From contig SIBR01000010.1 of NCBI GenBank assembly GCA_009695065.1, positions 1-64,000 on the forward strand: a DNA stretch of 64,000 nucleotides, read 5' to 3'. Shown piece by piece: positions 1 to 8,918 of the stretch (positions are counted from its first letter, which is position 1; every line of letters begins with the position of its first letter). A model generated the notes under the pieces. The model was given only the letters and a program-made list of their open reading frames with translations. It was not told the origin of the DNA and made no database searches. The DNA comes from Opitutus sp. Lineage in GTDB: Bacteria > Verrucomicrobiota > Verrucomicrobiae > Opitutales > Opitutaceae. The translations under genes and the position numbers were made by a program.

Positions 1-178
1 ATGATAGTGGTTGGACATCACCACAACCGCCACCCACACCGGGCCGCCGTCTTCAACAGGCAGGCTTGGAACGACTCCGCCGCTCCCTTGCCCGTGAACA
101 ACTCCCGCCGATAGTTCCCTCCCGGTTCAACACGTGGTAACAGGCCCCGGCATATTCCAGGCGCAGCTTGCGCGCCAT
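1..178 (-). pseudogene. Y1/REP-associated (IS200-like) transposase fragment, broken and cut by window edge
   Basis: On the minus strand an ATG at 176-178 opens a reading that begins MARKLRLEYAGACYHVLNR, the typical N-terminus of Y1_Tnp/RAYT single-strand transposases. About 20 codons in, the frame is lost; the next frame continues the family pattern (GNYRRELF ... CGWRLW). A second shift near base 17 restores an MSNHYH reading at the very edge, which matches the family's HUH (His-x-His) metal motif. The catalytic Tyr would lie beyond the window. At least two frameshifts make this a remnant rather than an active element. It starts just 6 bases after the stop of the glycosyltransferase-like gene, on the same strand. 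The family call rests on motif recognition. Confidence 0.65.
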
Positions 179-183
179 GCCGT

Positions 184-2097
184 TCACCCAAGCGCGTCCC
201 CATCCCTTCTGTCAAGAGTCACGACATGACCCCTTTTTCTGGGCCTCCGCATCATCGCAGCAAACGCAGCTTCCAGCTTTGCCGTAAAGGCGCGGCCGTC
301 GACCAGAGGCGAGGCCGCCATCCGGCCGCGAAGCTGCGCTTTCAATGCCGCCAAGCGGGGACGATCACGCGCCAACTCGACCGCTCGCACCACATACTCC
401 GCCGGTGAACCCGCCACCCACTCCTGCAGCCCGACCGCGGTGAGCAAACTCACCCCGACACGCGATCGGTGTTCCTCCCCCGCCAGGGTGATCACCGGCA
501 CTCCCATCCAGAGCGCATCGCACGTGGTCGTCGTCCCATGATAGGGATATGTGTCCAGGGCGATGTCCACGGCGAGATATTCCGCAAGGTGGCCGGCGGT
601 CGTGGGCATCCAGGGTTTCAATTCGATCCGGCTCCCCTCGATTCCCTAGTCGGAGAAAATTTTTCGCACCTTGGCGCACACCGCCGGATCGGAAAACGTC
701 CTCGCCTTCAAAACGAGCCGGGAGTCGGACAGGGAGCGCAGAATTTCACTCCACCAACCCAGCAGTCGCACGTTGAGCTTCGCCGAATTGTTGAAACATC
801 CGAAAACGACGGGAGCATGAGCCGGCTTCGCCACGGCGGCCGGCGGTGCCCCGGACGGCGGTTCGTAGCACCAGGCCGGAGCCGGCAGGCGCCAAAGCGT
901 TTCGGCATAAAACTCATCCCCCTGGCCGGGCGGATCCGCCACATCGTCGGTCAGTCGATAGTCGATCTCGCTCAAACCGGTGGTGTCGGGATAGCCCAGA
1001 TAGGTCACCTGGATCGGTGCGGCTTTGCGGGCGAAAATGCCCAGCCGGGAAAAACCGGAGTGGCCGTTCAGGTCCACGATGATGTCCACGTGGCAATCGC
1101 GAATAAGTGCCGTGGCCTCCGCATCGGACCGGCCGCAAATGGAATGCCAGTGGTCGGCCCCCGCCCGCAGGCCGGCGGTCACCGCATCCTCGTGGTACGT
1201 GTTGGCAAAGACGCTGATTTCAAATCGCGTCCGGTCGTGATGTCGGAAAATCGGCCAGAGAAAATGCGCCACGGCGTGCTGGTAGAGTTCGGACGAAACG
1301 TAGCCGATGTGGCAGCGCGGTCCCGGCGGACGGGGCGGGAGCGACGTGTCCCATGTTCCGATTTCGGATCGCTTCCACGTGGCGAAGCGACCGTGCAGGA
1401 GAAATTTCTCGGCGCGCGACAGGTCCGGATGGTACTGCGCGTTGAGCAGGAGTCCGATCCATCCCAGCGCGTAGCCGGGCCGGACGGCGACGGCACGCTC
1501 GAAGGCGGCGTGCGCTTCGCTGGCACCCATCATCTCGCGCACGGCGTTGCCCAGATTGCCATGCGTTTCCGCGAGCGCGGGATTTATCTCCGCGGCCCGG
1601 GCGAACGATCCGGCAGCCGCCATGGTCTGGCCCAGCATGAGCTGTACCGCCCCTAGATTATTGATTGGCGCCGGGTCTTTCGGATCGAGTTCAGTCGCGC
1701 GGCGATGCGCCACTTCCGCCTCCTCCAATCGGCCAAGTTCGCGCAGGCAGATGCCGAGATGATCCATGGCGCGCGCGTCATTGGGCTGCCGCGCCAGGCC
1801 TTCGCGGTCGAGTTTTTCGGCTTCGGCCCACCGCCCCTGGGCGGCTGTGACCTTGGCCAGATTGAACCAGGATTGGGCCAGGTCAGGCCGCAACTGCAGC
1901 ACCCGCCGAAAGCAGGTTTCGCCTTCCCGCCAGCGGGACCGTTGGTAGTGAAGCAGGCCGAGCAACTGCAGGGCGTTCAAATGGTCGGGCGTGCGGGCGA
2001 GCAAGTCCTCCCATGCGGTAGCCGCACGGTCGAACTGTCCCGCGCGATAGGCGGCCACCCCCTCGGTAAATAATTTTTTTAAACGTTCGTCGGACAT
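184..2097 (-). pseudogene. TPR-repeat / O-GlcNAc-transferase (SPINDLY)-like protein interrupted by in-frame TAG
   Basis: Reading from ATG at 2097, residues 1-230 form tandem TPR units with the usual W-L-G-Y-A-F-A-P spacing. A GT41-type catalytic region follows (HIGYVSSELYQHAVAHFL, VDLNGHSGFSR, TYLGYPDTTG). Translation stops at TAG (646-648) after KIFSD. The same frame continues without any shift as GIEGSRIEL and then the conserved DTYPYHGTTTTCDALWMGVP and TLAGEEHRSRVGVSLL motifs, to a stop at 184. Repairing that one codon (Leu is usual in the family there) gives about 637 residues, a normal length. The product would transfer sugar from a UDP-sugar to proteins in the cytoplasm. As written, the truncated 483-residue product lacks most of the sugar-nucleotide-binding half. 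The lesion could be a real nonsense mutation or a consensus error. Confidence 0.85.
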
Positions 2098-2181
2098 GTT
2101 TCCGGGCCGGAAAGAAAGTCGAAAATGGCGGGCTGATCGTGACGCCGGCGCTGGAACGGTTCAGCACCCCGGGGATGCGCC

Positions 2182-2964
2182 ATGACTGACTCCACGACGA
2201 TACCGCCGCCGCGCGTTTCCTTCCAGAAATATTTTCGAAAACCGAAGGGCCTGCTCATCCTCATTCTGGCGGGCTTCGTCGTGCTCGCCGCAACCGGACC
2301 CGGGCGGGAACTGATGGCGCAGAGTCTCGCGGTGGCGGTCGCGGTCGCGATGCTGGTCGATGCGCCGATGCCGCGGGCCCGAAAGGGCCGGTGGGAATTT
2401 CCCGACGGGGCGCTGCTGACGGGGATGATCGTGGCGATGATTCTCAGTGTGCAGGTACCGTAGTGGGTCGTGGCGGTCACCTCCGTCTTTGCCGTGCTGA
2501 GCAAGTACGCCCTCCGCACCCGCACCGCGAACATCTTCAATCCGGCGGCCCTGGCGCTGGTCGTACTCGTCGCGGCCGGCGGGTACATCACTCACCGCGT
2601 GAACAAACTGCCGGCCCTGCTCGCGTTTCTCGGCTGCTACTACCTCCTTGTCACGGCGACGGCGTTTTTGGGCGATCCGGGGCGCGTGGCCGAACTCTAC
2701 CGGCCGCCCGATCTGCATGCCGTGCTGTTCTTTGGCGCTGTCATGGTGACCGATCCGCCAACGTCGCCGCCGCGGCATCGCGACCAGATCGTGTTTGGCG
2801 TGATCGTTGCCGCGGCGAGCTATGTCTTCTTTCAGCTGGTCGGGGCGGCTTATTTCCTGCTGGCGGGTTTGCTTGTTGGCAATGCGTGGGAAGCCTGGCG
2901 CCGGGCCCGTGTGCACGCCGGTCGCCACGCGGGCGGGCGGACGACGCACCAAGGCAATCCGTAG
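2182..2964 (+). pseudogene. RnfD/NqrB-like membrane protein interrupted by in-frame TAG
   Basis: The ATG at 2182 starts a polytopic membrane protein. The first 93 residues end at TAG 2461-2463 just after ILSVQVP. The same frame continues as WVVAVTSVFAVLSKYAL, then FNPAALALV and VMVTDPPTSP, to a TAG at 2964. These blocks resemble RnfD/NqrB-type subunits; DPPTSP matches the segment around the covalent flavin-attachment Thr of those proteins. The restored length is about 260 residues, with 6-7 hydrophobic segments. No other rnf or nqr subunit is adjacent, so a role in an electron-transport complex is not supported by context. It is divergent from the glycosyltransferase-like gene. As at 646, the TAG may be a mutation or a sequence error. 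Confidence 0.7.
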
Positions 2965-3076
2965 CCGCCCCGGTGGTCTCACGCCTCGCCGCAAAGCGCC
3001 GGGACGGATGCGTGCACGATGTGACGTAGACATCATTTGACGCGCCGCACTTCGGACATATAGCCAGTCCCTACCC

Positions 3077-3517
3077 ATGTTGGATTCGAACTACACATTT
3101 CTTCACGCGCTGGCCGGTGGCGTGCTGATCGGGCTCGCGAGTCTGCTCGCCGTGCTCGCGACCGGCGAAATTCCCGGCATCTCGGGCATGTTCAGCCGGC
3201 TCATCCGGCCCCGGAAGGGCGATGCAGCCTGGCGCATGGTGTTTTTTCTGGGCCTGATCGCCGGGGCCGCCGTTGCGTTCGCGACGATTGATGCCGCTGC
3301 GATCTACCGCCCGTTGCGTTCTCTCCCCGGTTTCGCCGTCGCCGGCCTGCTCGTCGGTTTCGGGACCCGGCTGGGCCGGGGCTGCACCAGCGGCCACGGG
3401 GTCTGCGGGCTTGGGCTCGGTTCGAAGAACGCCCTCGTGGCCACCCTCGTTTTCATGGGTGCGGGCATGGCGACGGTCTTTGTCGTCAACCACACCGGCC
3501 TGACCGTACTGCGATGA
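3077..3517 (+). CDS. YeeE/YedE family membrane protein
   Basis: This 146-residue protein has about four transmembrane segments and the family's Cys-containing signature near residues 112-121 (GRGCTSGHGVCG). YeeE/YedE (TsuA-like) proteins import thiosulfate or related sulfur compounds through conserved cysteines. This is a half-size version that pairs with the next gene, which it overlaps by ATGA (3514-3517), implying translational coupling. The sulfur substrate is inferred from the family only. Confidence 0.85.
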   Translation: MLDSNYTFLHALAGGVLIGLASLLAVLATGEIPGISGMFSRLIRPRKGDAAWRMVFFLGLIAGAAVAFATIDAAAIYRPLRSLPGFAVAGLLVGFGTRLGRGCTSGHGVCGLGLGSKNALVATLVFMGAGMATVFVVNHTGLTVLR

Positions 3518-3945
3518 ATCCGCGATTCCTCACGCTGTTCGTAGCCGGGGCGCTGTTCGGTGCGGGTCTGGCTTTGTCGGGCATGAACGATCCCACCCGG
3601 GTCGTAGGATTTCTCGACGTGACCGGTCGGTGGGATCCCTCGCTCATGTTTGTCATGGGCGGAGCGGTGACAACCTTCGGGCTCGGCCTCCTCGTCTGGC
3701 GCAAACGCACGGGTGGCCGGGGCTGGTTCGGCACGATGCTGCCGGGCCGCGAACACGAGCCCGTCGATCGTCGGTTGGTCGTGGGTGCGTTGATCTTCGG
3801 GATCGGCTGGGGCTTCGGCGGATTTTGTCCGGGTCCGGGCTTTGCGAATCTCGCCGCGCTGCGGACCGAGGCGCTGGTCTTCGTGCCGGCGATGGCCGTG
3901 GGCATGCTGCTGGCGCGGGCCGGCTTCGCCGCGGATCGCACCTGA
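3514..3945 (+). CDS. DUF6691 / YeeE-YedE half protein
   Basis: This 143-residue integral membrane protein has the motifs SGMNDPTRVVGFLD near the N-terminus and GFGGFCPGPGFANL near residue 104, with a Cys placed like the second conserved Cys of full-length YeeE. Its start overlaps the stop of the preceding YeeE-like gene, so the two likely form one heteromeric sulfur-compound transporter. Such tandem half proteins are a common arrangement. No adjacent sulfur-metabolism enzyme confirms the substrate. Confidence 0.85.
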   Translation: MNPRFLTLFVAGALFGAGLALSGMNDPTRVVGFLDVTGRWDPSLMFVMGGAVTTFGLGLLVWRKRTGGRGWFGTMLPGREHEPVDRRLVVGALIFGIGWGFGGFCPGPGFANLAALRTEALVFVPAMAVGMLLARAGFAADRT

Positions 3946-4034
3946 CTGACCGGCAGTGACGCGGCGTTCGGCCGCGTTTCCGCATTCTTGTTCGTTGCCA
4001 CCCGGGCCCGATCGGGATTTCACGTTGGCTTACC

Positions 4035-7000
4035 GTGAAAACTCCCCTCGTTCTCCGTTTGGCGCGGCTCATCCCCAAACGCCCGCCGGTCGCTTGCCGC
4101 GCGTTCGCCCTTTCGCTCCTCACGCTGGCGTTTGCCGCCTGCTCGCGCGAGTCCGCTTCCACGGCTTCCGCCCCGGCGGCGCCGGCTTCCGCCCCCGCCA
4201 AACCCAACCGCTTTAAATTCGAAACCCAGACGCTGACCGTACCCGCGGGCTTCACCGTCGAACTCGTCGCGGGTCCGCCGGCGGTGAACCGGCCGATCTC
4301 GATCGCGTTCGATGAGCAGGGGCGGCTCTACGCCACCGACTCCTCCGGACTCAGCGAACGCGCGGACAAGCAGCAGGAGTTGAAACCGCATCGCGTCGTG
4401 CGGCTCGAGGATGCCGACGGCGACGGCCGTTTCGAGCGGTCCACGGTGTTCGCCGAGCACATGATGTTTCCGCAGGGCGCGCAATTTTTCGAAGGCTCGC
4501 TCTACGTCGCCGCGCCGCCGCAGATTTGGAAACTGACCGATGCCAACGGCGACGGCGTCGCCGAGCAGCGCGAAATCTGGTTCGACGGCAAGACGCTCAC
4601 CGGTTGCGCCAACGACATTCACGGCCCCTATCTCGGCCCCGACGGGTGGATGTATTGGACCAAGGGCGCGTTCGCCGAGCAGAAGCACACGCTGGCCAAC
4701 GGGAAGGAACTCGTCACGCGGGCGTCGCACATCTTTCGCTCGCGGCCGGATGGCACGGGCTTGGAATCGGTGCTCACGGGCGGGATGGACAATCCGGTCG
4801 GCGTCGCGTTTTCGTCCACGGGCGAACGCTTCCTGAGCGGTACGTTTTTTCAGGTCGGCGTGGCGGGCAAACGCGACGGGGTGATCCATTCGGTCTACGG
4901 CGGCGTCTACGGCAAGGACCAGCCCGCCGTGGCCGGTCACATCCGCACGGGCGACCTCATGCCGATCATGACGCACATGGGCGCCGCGGCACCGTGCGGC
5001 ACGACCACGTATCGCTCGCAACGTTTCGGCGCCGGTTATCAGGACAATCTCTTCGTCTGCTATTTCAACCTGCACAAGGTCGTGCGCCACGAACTCGTGC
5101 CGGATGGCGCCACCTTCACGACGAAGGACACGGACTTCGTGACCTCCGACAGCCAGGATTTCCATCCGACGGATGTGCTGGAGGACGCCGACGGCAGCCT
5201 GCTCGTCGTCGACACCGGCGGTTGGTACAAGATCTGTTGCCCCACCTCGCAGCTCGCCAAGCCCGATGTCCTCGGCGGCATCTATCGCATTCGCAAAATC
5301 GGCGCGCCGAAACTCGACGATCCGCGCGGACTCACCATCGCGTGGGCCACGCGCCAGCCGGAGGACTTGGTGAAACTGCTCGCCGACGCGCGGCCCGACG
5401 TGCAGCAGCGCGCCGTGCACCTCCTCGGCAAGCAGGGCGCGGCCGTCGTCCCGGCGCTCGCGACCGGTGTGACTAAGGCGGCGTCGGCGTCGGCGCGGCG
5501 CAACGCGGTGTGGGCGCTCGCGCGCGTCGATGGGCCGGCCGCGCGTGCGGCGGTGCGCTCCGCGCTCACCGATGCCGACGCCTCGGTCGTTTACGCGGCG
5601 ATGCAGGTGGTCAGCCTCTGGCGCGATGCCGGGGCGTTCGAGCGGCTGCAAAGTCTCGTCACCGGCGGAAAACCCGCGCCGGCGCGGATGGCGGCGGAAG
5701 CGCTGGGCCGCATCGGCGACCGCCGGGCGGTCGGAGCGCTCCTCACCGCGGCGCGCACATTGAACAGCAAAACGTTCACCGCCTCCGGCACGCCCGAGGA
5801 TCAGGCCGGGCAGGTGCTCGAACACTCGCTGACCTACGCCCTCATCGAGATCGGCGCGCGCGACGAGGTGCGGGCGCTGCTGCAATCCTCGATCGATCCG
5901 CGTGTCATCCGGGTCGCGCTGGTGGCCCTCGATCAGATGGAGGGCGGTGGATTGCAGCCCGGCGATGTCATCGGCCGGCTCGATTCCAATGTGCCGGTGC
6001 TGAAGCGAACCGCCGGCTGGGTCGTTGGCCATCACGCCCAATGGGGCGGCGCGCTCGCGAGCTTTTTCCAGACCCGCCTGACGACAAAATTACCCGCCGC
6101 GGCGGAACGCGGCGAACTGCAGCTCCAGCTCGCGCAACTCGCCACGGCCGCCGCCATTCAGGATTTGCTCGCGGCCACGGCTCGCGACGCGAGTGCGGCA
6201 CTCGATGCGCGGCTCCTCGCTTTGCGCGCGATGGCGGCGGCCGGATTGAAGGAGGCGCCGGCGCGCTGGCTGTCCGATCTTGCCGCGTTGCTCGGGAGTC
6301 CGGTGGGCGATCCCGCGCTCGGCCGGCAGGCCGTTGCCACGGTCCGGGTTTTGCCGCTGCCCCGCCCGGGCCATGCGGAGCTGGCGGCGGCCCTCGGTCG
6401 TCTCGGTCGCGACAGCGCGGCGCCGGCCGACGTGCGGGTGGACGCACTCGCCGCGATCCCCGGCGGGCCCGGGGCGATCGAGCCCACGTTGTTCGATTTT
6501 GTCCGTGCTCATCTCGACGGTCGGGAACCGATGCTCGTGCGGAGCGCCGCCGCGAGTGTGCTGGCCCGGGCGGCGCTCACGCCGGACCAGCAGCTTGCGC
6601 TGGCCGAAACGATGAAATCCGTCGGCGCGCTCGAAGCCCCGAAGCTCCTGCCGGCGTTTGAGAAATCGCCCGGTGAAGCGCTCGGCCTGAAACTCGTCGC
6701 CGCGCTCAAAAACTCCCCCGGTTTGCCGGGTCTGCGGGTTGGCGCGCTCAAAGCCCTGTTCGCCAAATATCCGGCCACGGTGCAGGAGCCGGGGCAGGAA
6801 TTGATCGCCCTCATCGATGCGGATGCGGCCCGCCAGAACGCGCACGTCGACGAATTGCTCGCGAATGCGAAGAACGGCGACATCCGCCGCGGCCAGGCGG
6901 TGTTCAACAGCGAGAAGACCGCGTGCTCGATGTGTCACGTCATCGGCTACCTCGGCGGCCGGCTCGGTCCGGACCTCACGAGCATCGGGCGGATCCGCAA

Positions 7001-7295
7001 CGAGCGCGAATTGCTCGAGGCGGTGGTGTATCCGAGTGCGACGTTGGTTCGCGGCTACGAGCCCTTCGTGGTCACCACGAAGGGCGGCGAGGCGCTCAGC
7101 GGCATCGTGCGCCAGGAGACGGCGCAGGAGGTGGTGCTGGCCACGGGGCCGCAGACCGAGCAGCGCGTCGCGCGGGCCGACATCGCCGATCTTCGTCCTG
7201 GTGCGGTCTCACCCATGCCGCCCGGCCTCGAGGCGGTACTGACGAAACAGGAGCTGGCGGACCTGCTCGCGTTCCTGAAGTCGCGGGGAATTTAA
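4035..7295 (+). CDS. PVC-type beta-propeller/HEAT-repeat/c-type haem lipoprotein
   Basis: This is a 1086-residue exported protein starting at GTG 4035. Residues 1-36 form a signal ending LAFAAC, so Cys36 is probably lipidated. Residues ~55-430 are the N-terminal propeller of the Planctomycetes/Verrucomicrobia 'membrane-bound dehydrogenase' family (PAGFTVELVAGPP, DPNG-like EDADGDG repeats). Residues ~440-930 are alanine-rich HEAT-like repeats. The C-terminus is a cytochrome-c-like domain with CSMCH at 964-968 and an SPMPP segment near 1060 that could supply the axial Met. It is thought to act in the periplasm in redox reactions on sugars or other polymers, but no substrate is established. It is a lone gene, convergent with the downstream sulfatase. 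Confidence 0.88.
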   Translation: MKTPLVLRLARLIPKRPPVACRAFALSLLTLAFAACSRESASTASAPAAPASAPAKPNRFKFETQTLTVPAGFTVELVAGPPAVNRPISIAFDEQGRLYATDSSGLSERADKQQELKPHRVVRLEDADGDGRFERSTVFAEHMMFPQGAQFFEGSLYVAAPPQIWKLTDANGDGVAEQREIWFDGKTLTGCANDIHGPYLGPDGWMYWTKGAFAEQKHTLANGKELVTRASHIFRSRPDGTGLESVLTGGMDNPVGVAFSSTGERFLSGTFFQVGVAGKRDGVIHSVYGGVYGKDQPAVAGHIRTGDLMPIMTHMGAAAPCGTTTYRSQRFGAGYQDNLFVCYFNLHKVVRHELVPDGATFTTKDTDFVTSDSQDFHPTDVLEDADGSLLVVDTGGWYKICCPTSQLAKPDVLGGIYRIRKIGAPKLDDPRGLTIAWATRQPEDLVKLLADARPDVQQRAVHLLGKQGAAVVPALATGVTKAASASARRNAVWALARVDGPAARAAVRSALTDADASVVYAAMQVVSLWRDAGAFERLQSLVTGGKPAPARMAAEALGRIGDRRAVGALLTAARTLNSKTFTASGTPEDQAGQVLEHSLTYALIEIGARDEVRALLQSSIDPRVIRVALVALDQMEGGGLQPGDVIGRLDSNVPVLKRTAGWVVGHHAQWGGALASFFQTRLTTKLPAAAERGELQLQLAQLATAAAIQDLLAATARDASAALDARLLALRAMAAAGLKEAPARWLSDLAALLGSPVGDPALGRQAVATVRVLPLPRPGHAELAAALGRLGRDSAAPADVRVDALAAIPGGPGAIEPTLFDFVRAHLDGREPMLVRSAAASVLARAALTPDQQLALAETMKSVGALEAPKLLPAFEKSPGEALGLKLVAALKNSPGLPGLRVGALKALFAKYPATVQEPGQELIALIDADAARQNAHVDELLANAKNGDIRRGQAVFNSEKTACSMCHVIGYLGGRLGPDLTSIGRIRNERELLEAVVYPSATLVRGYEPFVVTTKGGEALSGIVRQETAQEVVLATGPQTEQRVARADIADLRPGAVSPMPPGLEAVLTKQELADLLAFLKSRGI

Positions 7296-7322
7296 CGCGG
7301 TTCGCCGTGGGCCCCGGGATGC

Positions 7323-8780
7323 TCAACGGCCCCGGGTCTGACCGCGCCCCGCCGGAACTTCGAACCCGGCACGGATCGTGCCATCGGCGGCGATGAGCGG
7401 TGCCGGGGCGGCCACCCTTCCTGCCGGCCGGCAGCCGGGACCGAACGTGTCCACGCCGAGGTCGGTTTTCATCAAATCGGCAAACGCCTGCAGCTCGGCG
7501 ACCGTTTTCGCGTGCGTGGCATAGACGTTGCGGCTTTCGCCGATATCGTCGGCGAGATTGTATAATTCTTTTCGCTGCAGGTGCAGCTTCCACGGACCGA
7601 GGCGCACGGCCTCCAGGTTCGCACCCGAAAAGTAGTGGAAGAAATTTCGCGGCGGCGTGTCGCCGGCGGTGTCCGCCAGTACGGGCCAGATGTCGACGCC
7701 GTCGATCACGCGGTCGGCCGGCATCTTCCCGCCCGCGAGCTTCGCGACGGTGGGCATGACGTCCATCATGGTGGTGATGGCATCCGTCGCGGTGCCGGCG
7801 GGTATTTTGCCGGGCCACCACACGATCGTGCAGACGCGGATGCCTCCCTCCCACGTCGTGTTCTTCGTGCCGCGCAGGGGACGGTTGGTGGCGCCCTGGG
7901 CGGTGGGCCCGCCGTTGTCGCTCGTGAAAATGACCAGCGTCGTGCGGTCGAGTTGCAGCGCCCGCAGCGTGTCGAACACCTGGCCGACGCTCCAGTCGAC
8001 CTCTTGCGCCCAGTCCCCGAGCACTCCGTTGGGCGACTTTCCCATAAACTCCTTTCCCGGATAGTGGGGGAAGTGCACGGCGGTGTGGGCGAGGTACAGG
8101 AAGAAAGGCCGTTGCTGCTGCGCGCGCAGGAACGCCACGGCCTTTTCCGTGTAGCGCCGCGTGATGGCATGCTGCTCCTCGGCGCGGACCCGTTCGACGA
8201 CCGTTTCGTTTTCCAACAATGGCAGCGGGGTCTGGTCGTCGCCGCGCAACCCGTATTCGTCTTTGGCGGGTGGCCGCGCCTTCGTTTTGGGCCGCGGCTG
8301 GCCCGCGCTGCTCTTCGCCCCGTCCTCCGCCGTGCCCATGTCGTTGGAATACGGAATACCAAAATAGGAATCGAAGCCCTGGCGGGTGGGCAGGAATTCG
8401 CGCTGGTCACCCAGGTGCCATTTGCCGATCGCCGCCGTGGCGTAACCGGCCGCCCGGAGCACCTCGGCCACCGTCACCTCGGCCGGGTTCAGCCCGATCG
8501 CGCTGGCGGGAAACAGCACGTGCGGGATCGGCAGCGCCCGCTTGGGGTAGGAGCCGGTCAGCAGCGCGGCGCGGGAGGGCGTGCAGACGGGGGCGGCGTA
8601 GTGCGACGTCAGCTTGCGGCCCTCGCGGGCCATCCGGTCGAGGTGCGGCGTGGCGTTGGTGGAACCGTAGGGACCGATGTCGGAATAGCCGAGATCGTCG
8701 ATGTTGATCAGGACGATGTTCGGCCGGTCGGCAGCGTACATCGCCGGCAGGAGCAGCAGAAGGGGCAGAAAGAGTTTCAC
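7323..8780 (-). CDS. Secreted type I sulfatase (arylsulfatase family)
   Basis: I chose GTG 8780 because it places a clean signal peptide (VKLFLPLLLLLPAMYA) at the N-terminus; upstream in-frame codons are not signal-like. The mature protein begins RPNIVLINIDDLGYSD, with the metal-binding Asp pair. CTPSR at 66-70 is the C-x-P-S-R formylglycine site, with IGKWHLGD near 116. About 485 residues, normal for family S1. It hydrolyses sulfate esters in the periplasm or outside the cell after maturation by a formylglycine-generating enzyme, which is not encoded here. The exact substrate cannot be read from the sequence; polysaccharide desulfation fits the neighbourhood. It is divergent from the DUF3500 gene. 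Confidence 0.92.
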   Translation of the reverse strand: MKLFLPLLLLLPAMYAADRPNIVLINIDDLGYSDIGPYGSTNATPHLDRMAREGRKLTSHYAAPVCTPSRAALLTGSYPKRALPIPHVLFPASAIGLNPAEVTVAEVLRAAGYATAAIGKWHLGDQREFLPTRQGFDSYFGIPYSNDMGTAEDGAKSSAGQPRPKTKARPPAKDEYGLRGDDQTPLPLLENETVVERVRAEEQHAITRRYTEKAVAFLRAQQQRPFFLYLAHTAVHFPHYPGKEFMGKSPNGVLGDWAQEVDWSVGQVFDTLRALQLDRTTLVIFTSDNGGPTAQGATNRPLRGTKNTTWEGGIRVCTIVWWPGKIPAGTATDAITTMMDVMPTVAKLAGGKMPADRVIDGVDIWPVLADTAGDTPPRNFFHYFSGANLEAVRLGPWKLHLQRKELYNLADDIGESRNVYATHAKTVAELQAFADLMKTDLGVDTFGPGCRPAGRVAAPAPLIAADGTIRAGFEVPAGRGQTRGR

Positions 8781-8918
8781 GGGCGACGTTGGGTGAAAAG
8801 CGAGCACCCGAAACGACCGCAACGCGACGCGGAAAATTGCGCGAGATCCGGTCGGGGAATTGCGGATTGCCGGCACCGGCCGCCCGCGCGAAGTTGCCGG
8901 CGCACCCCACTGATCCCC

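Noticed and set aside
4020..6041. 673-codon open frame antisense to the PVC haem lipoprotein gene
   Set aside because: Arg/His/Gly-rich composition without any domain; a by-product of high-GC third codon positions on the real strand.
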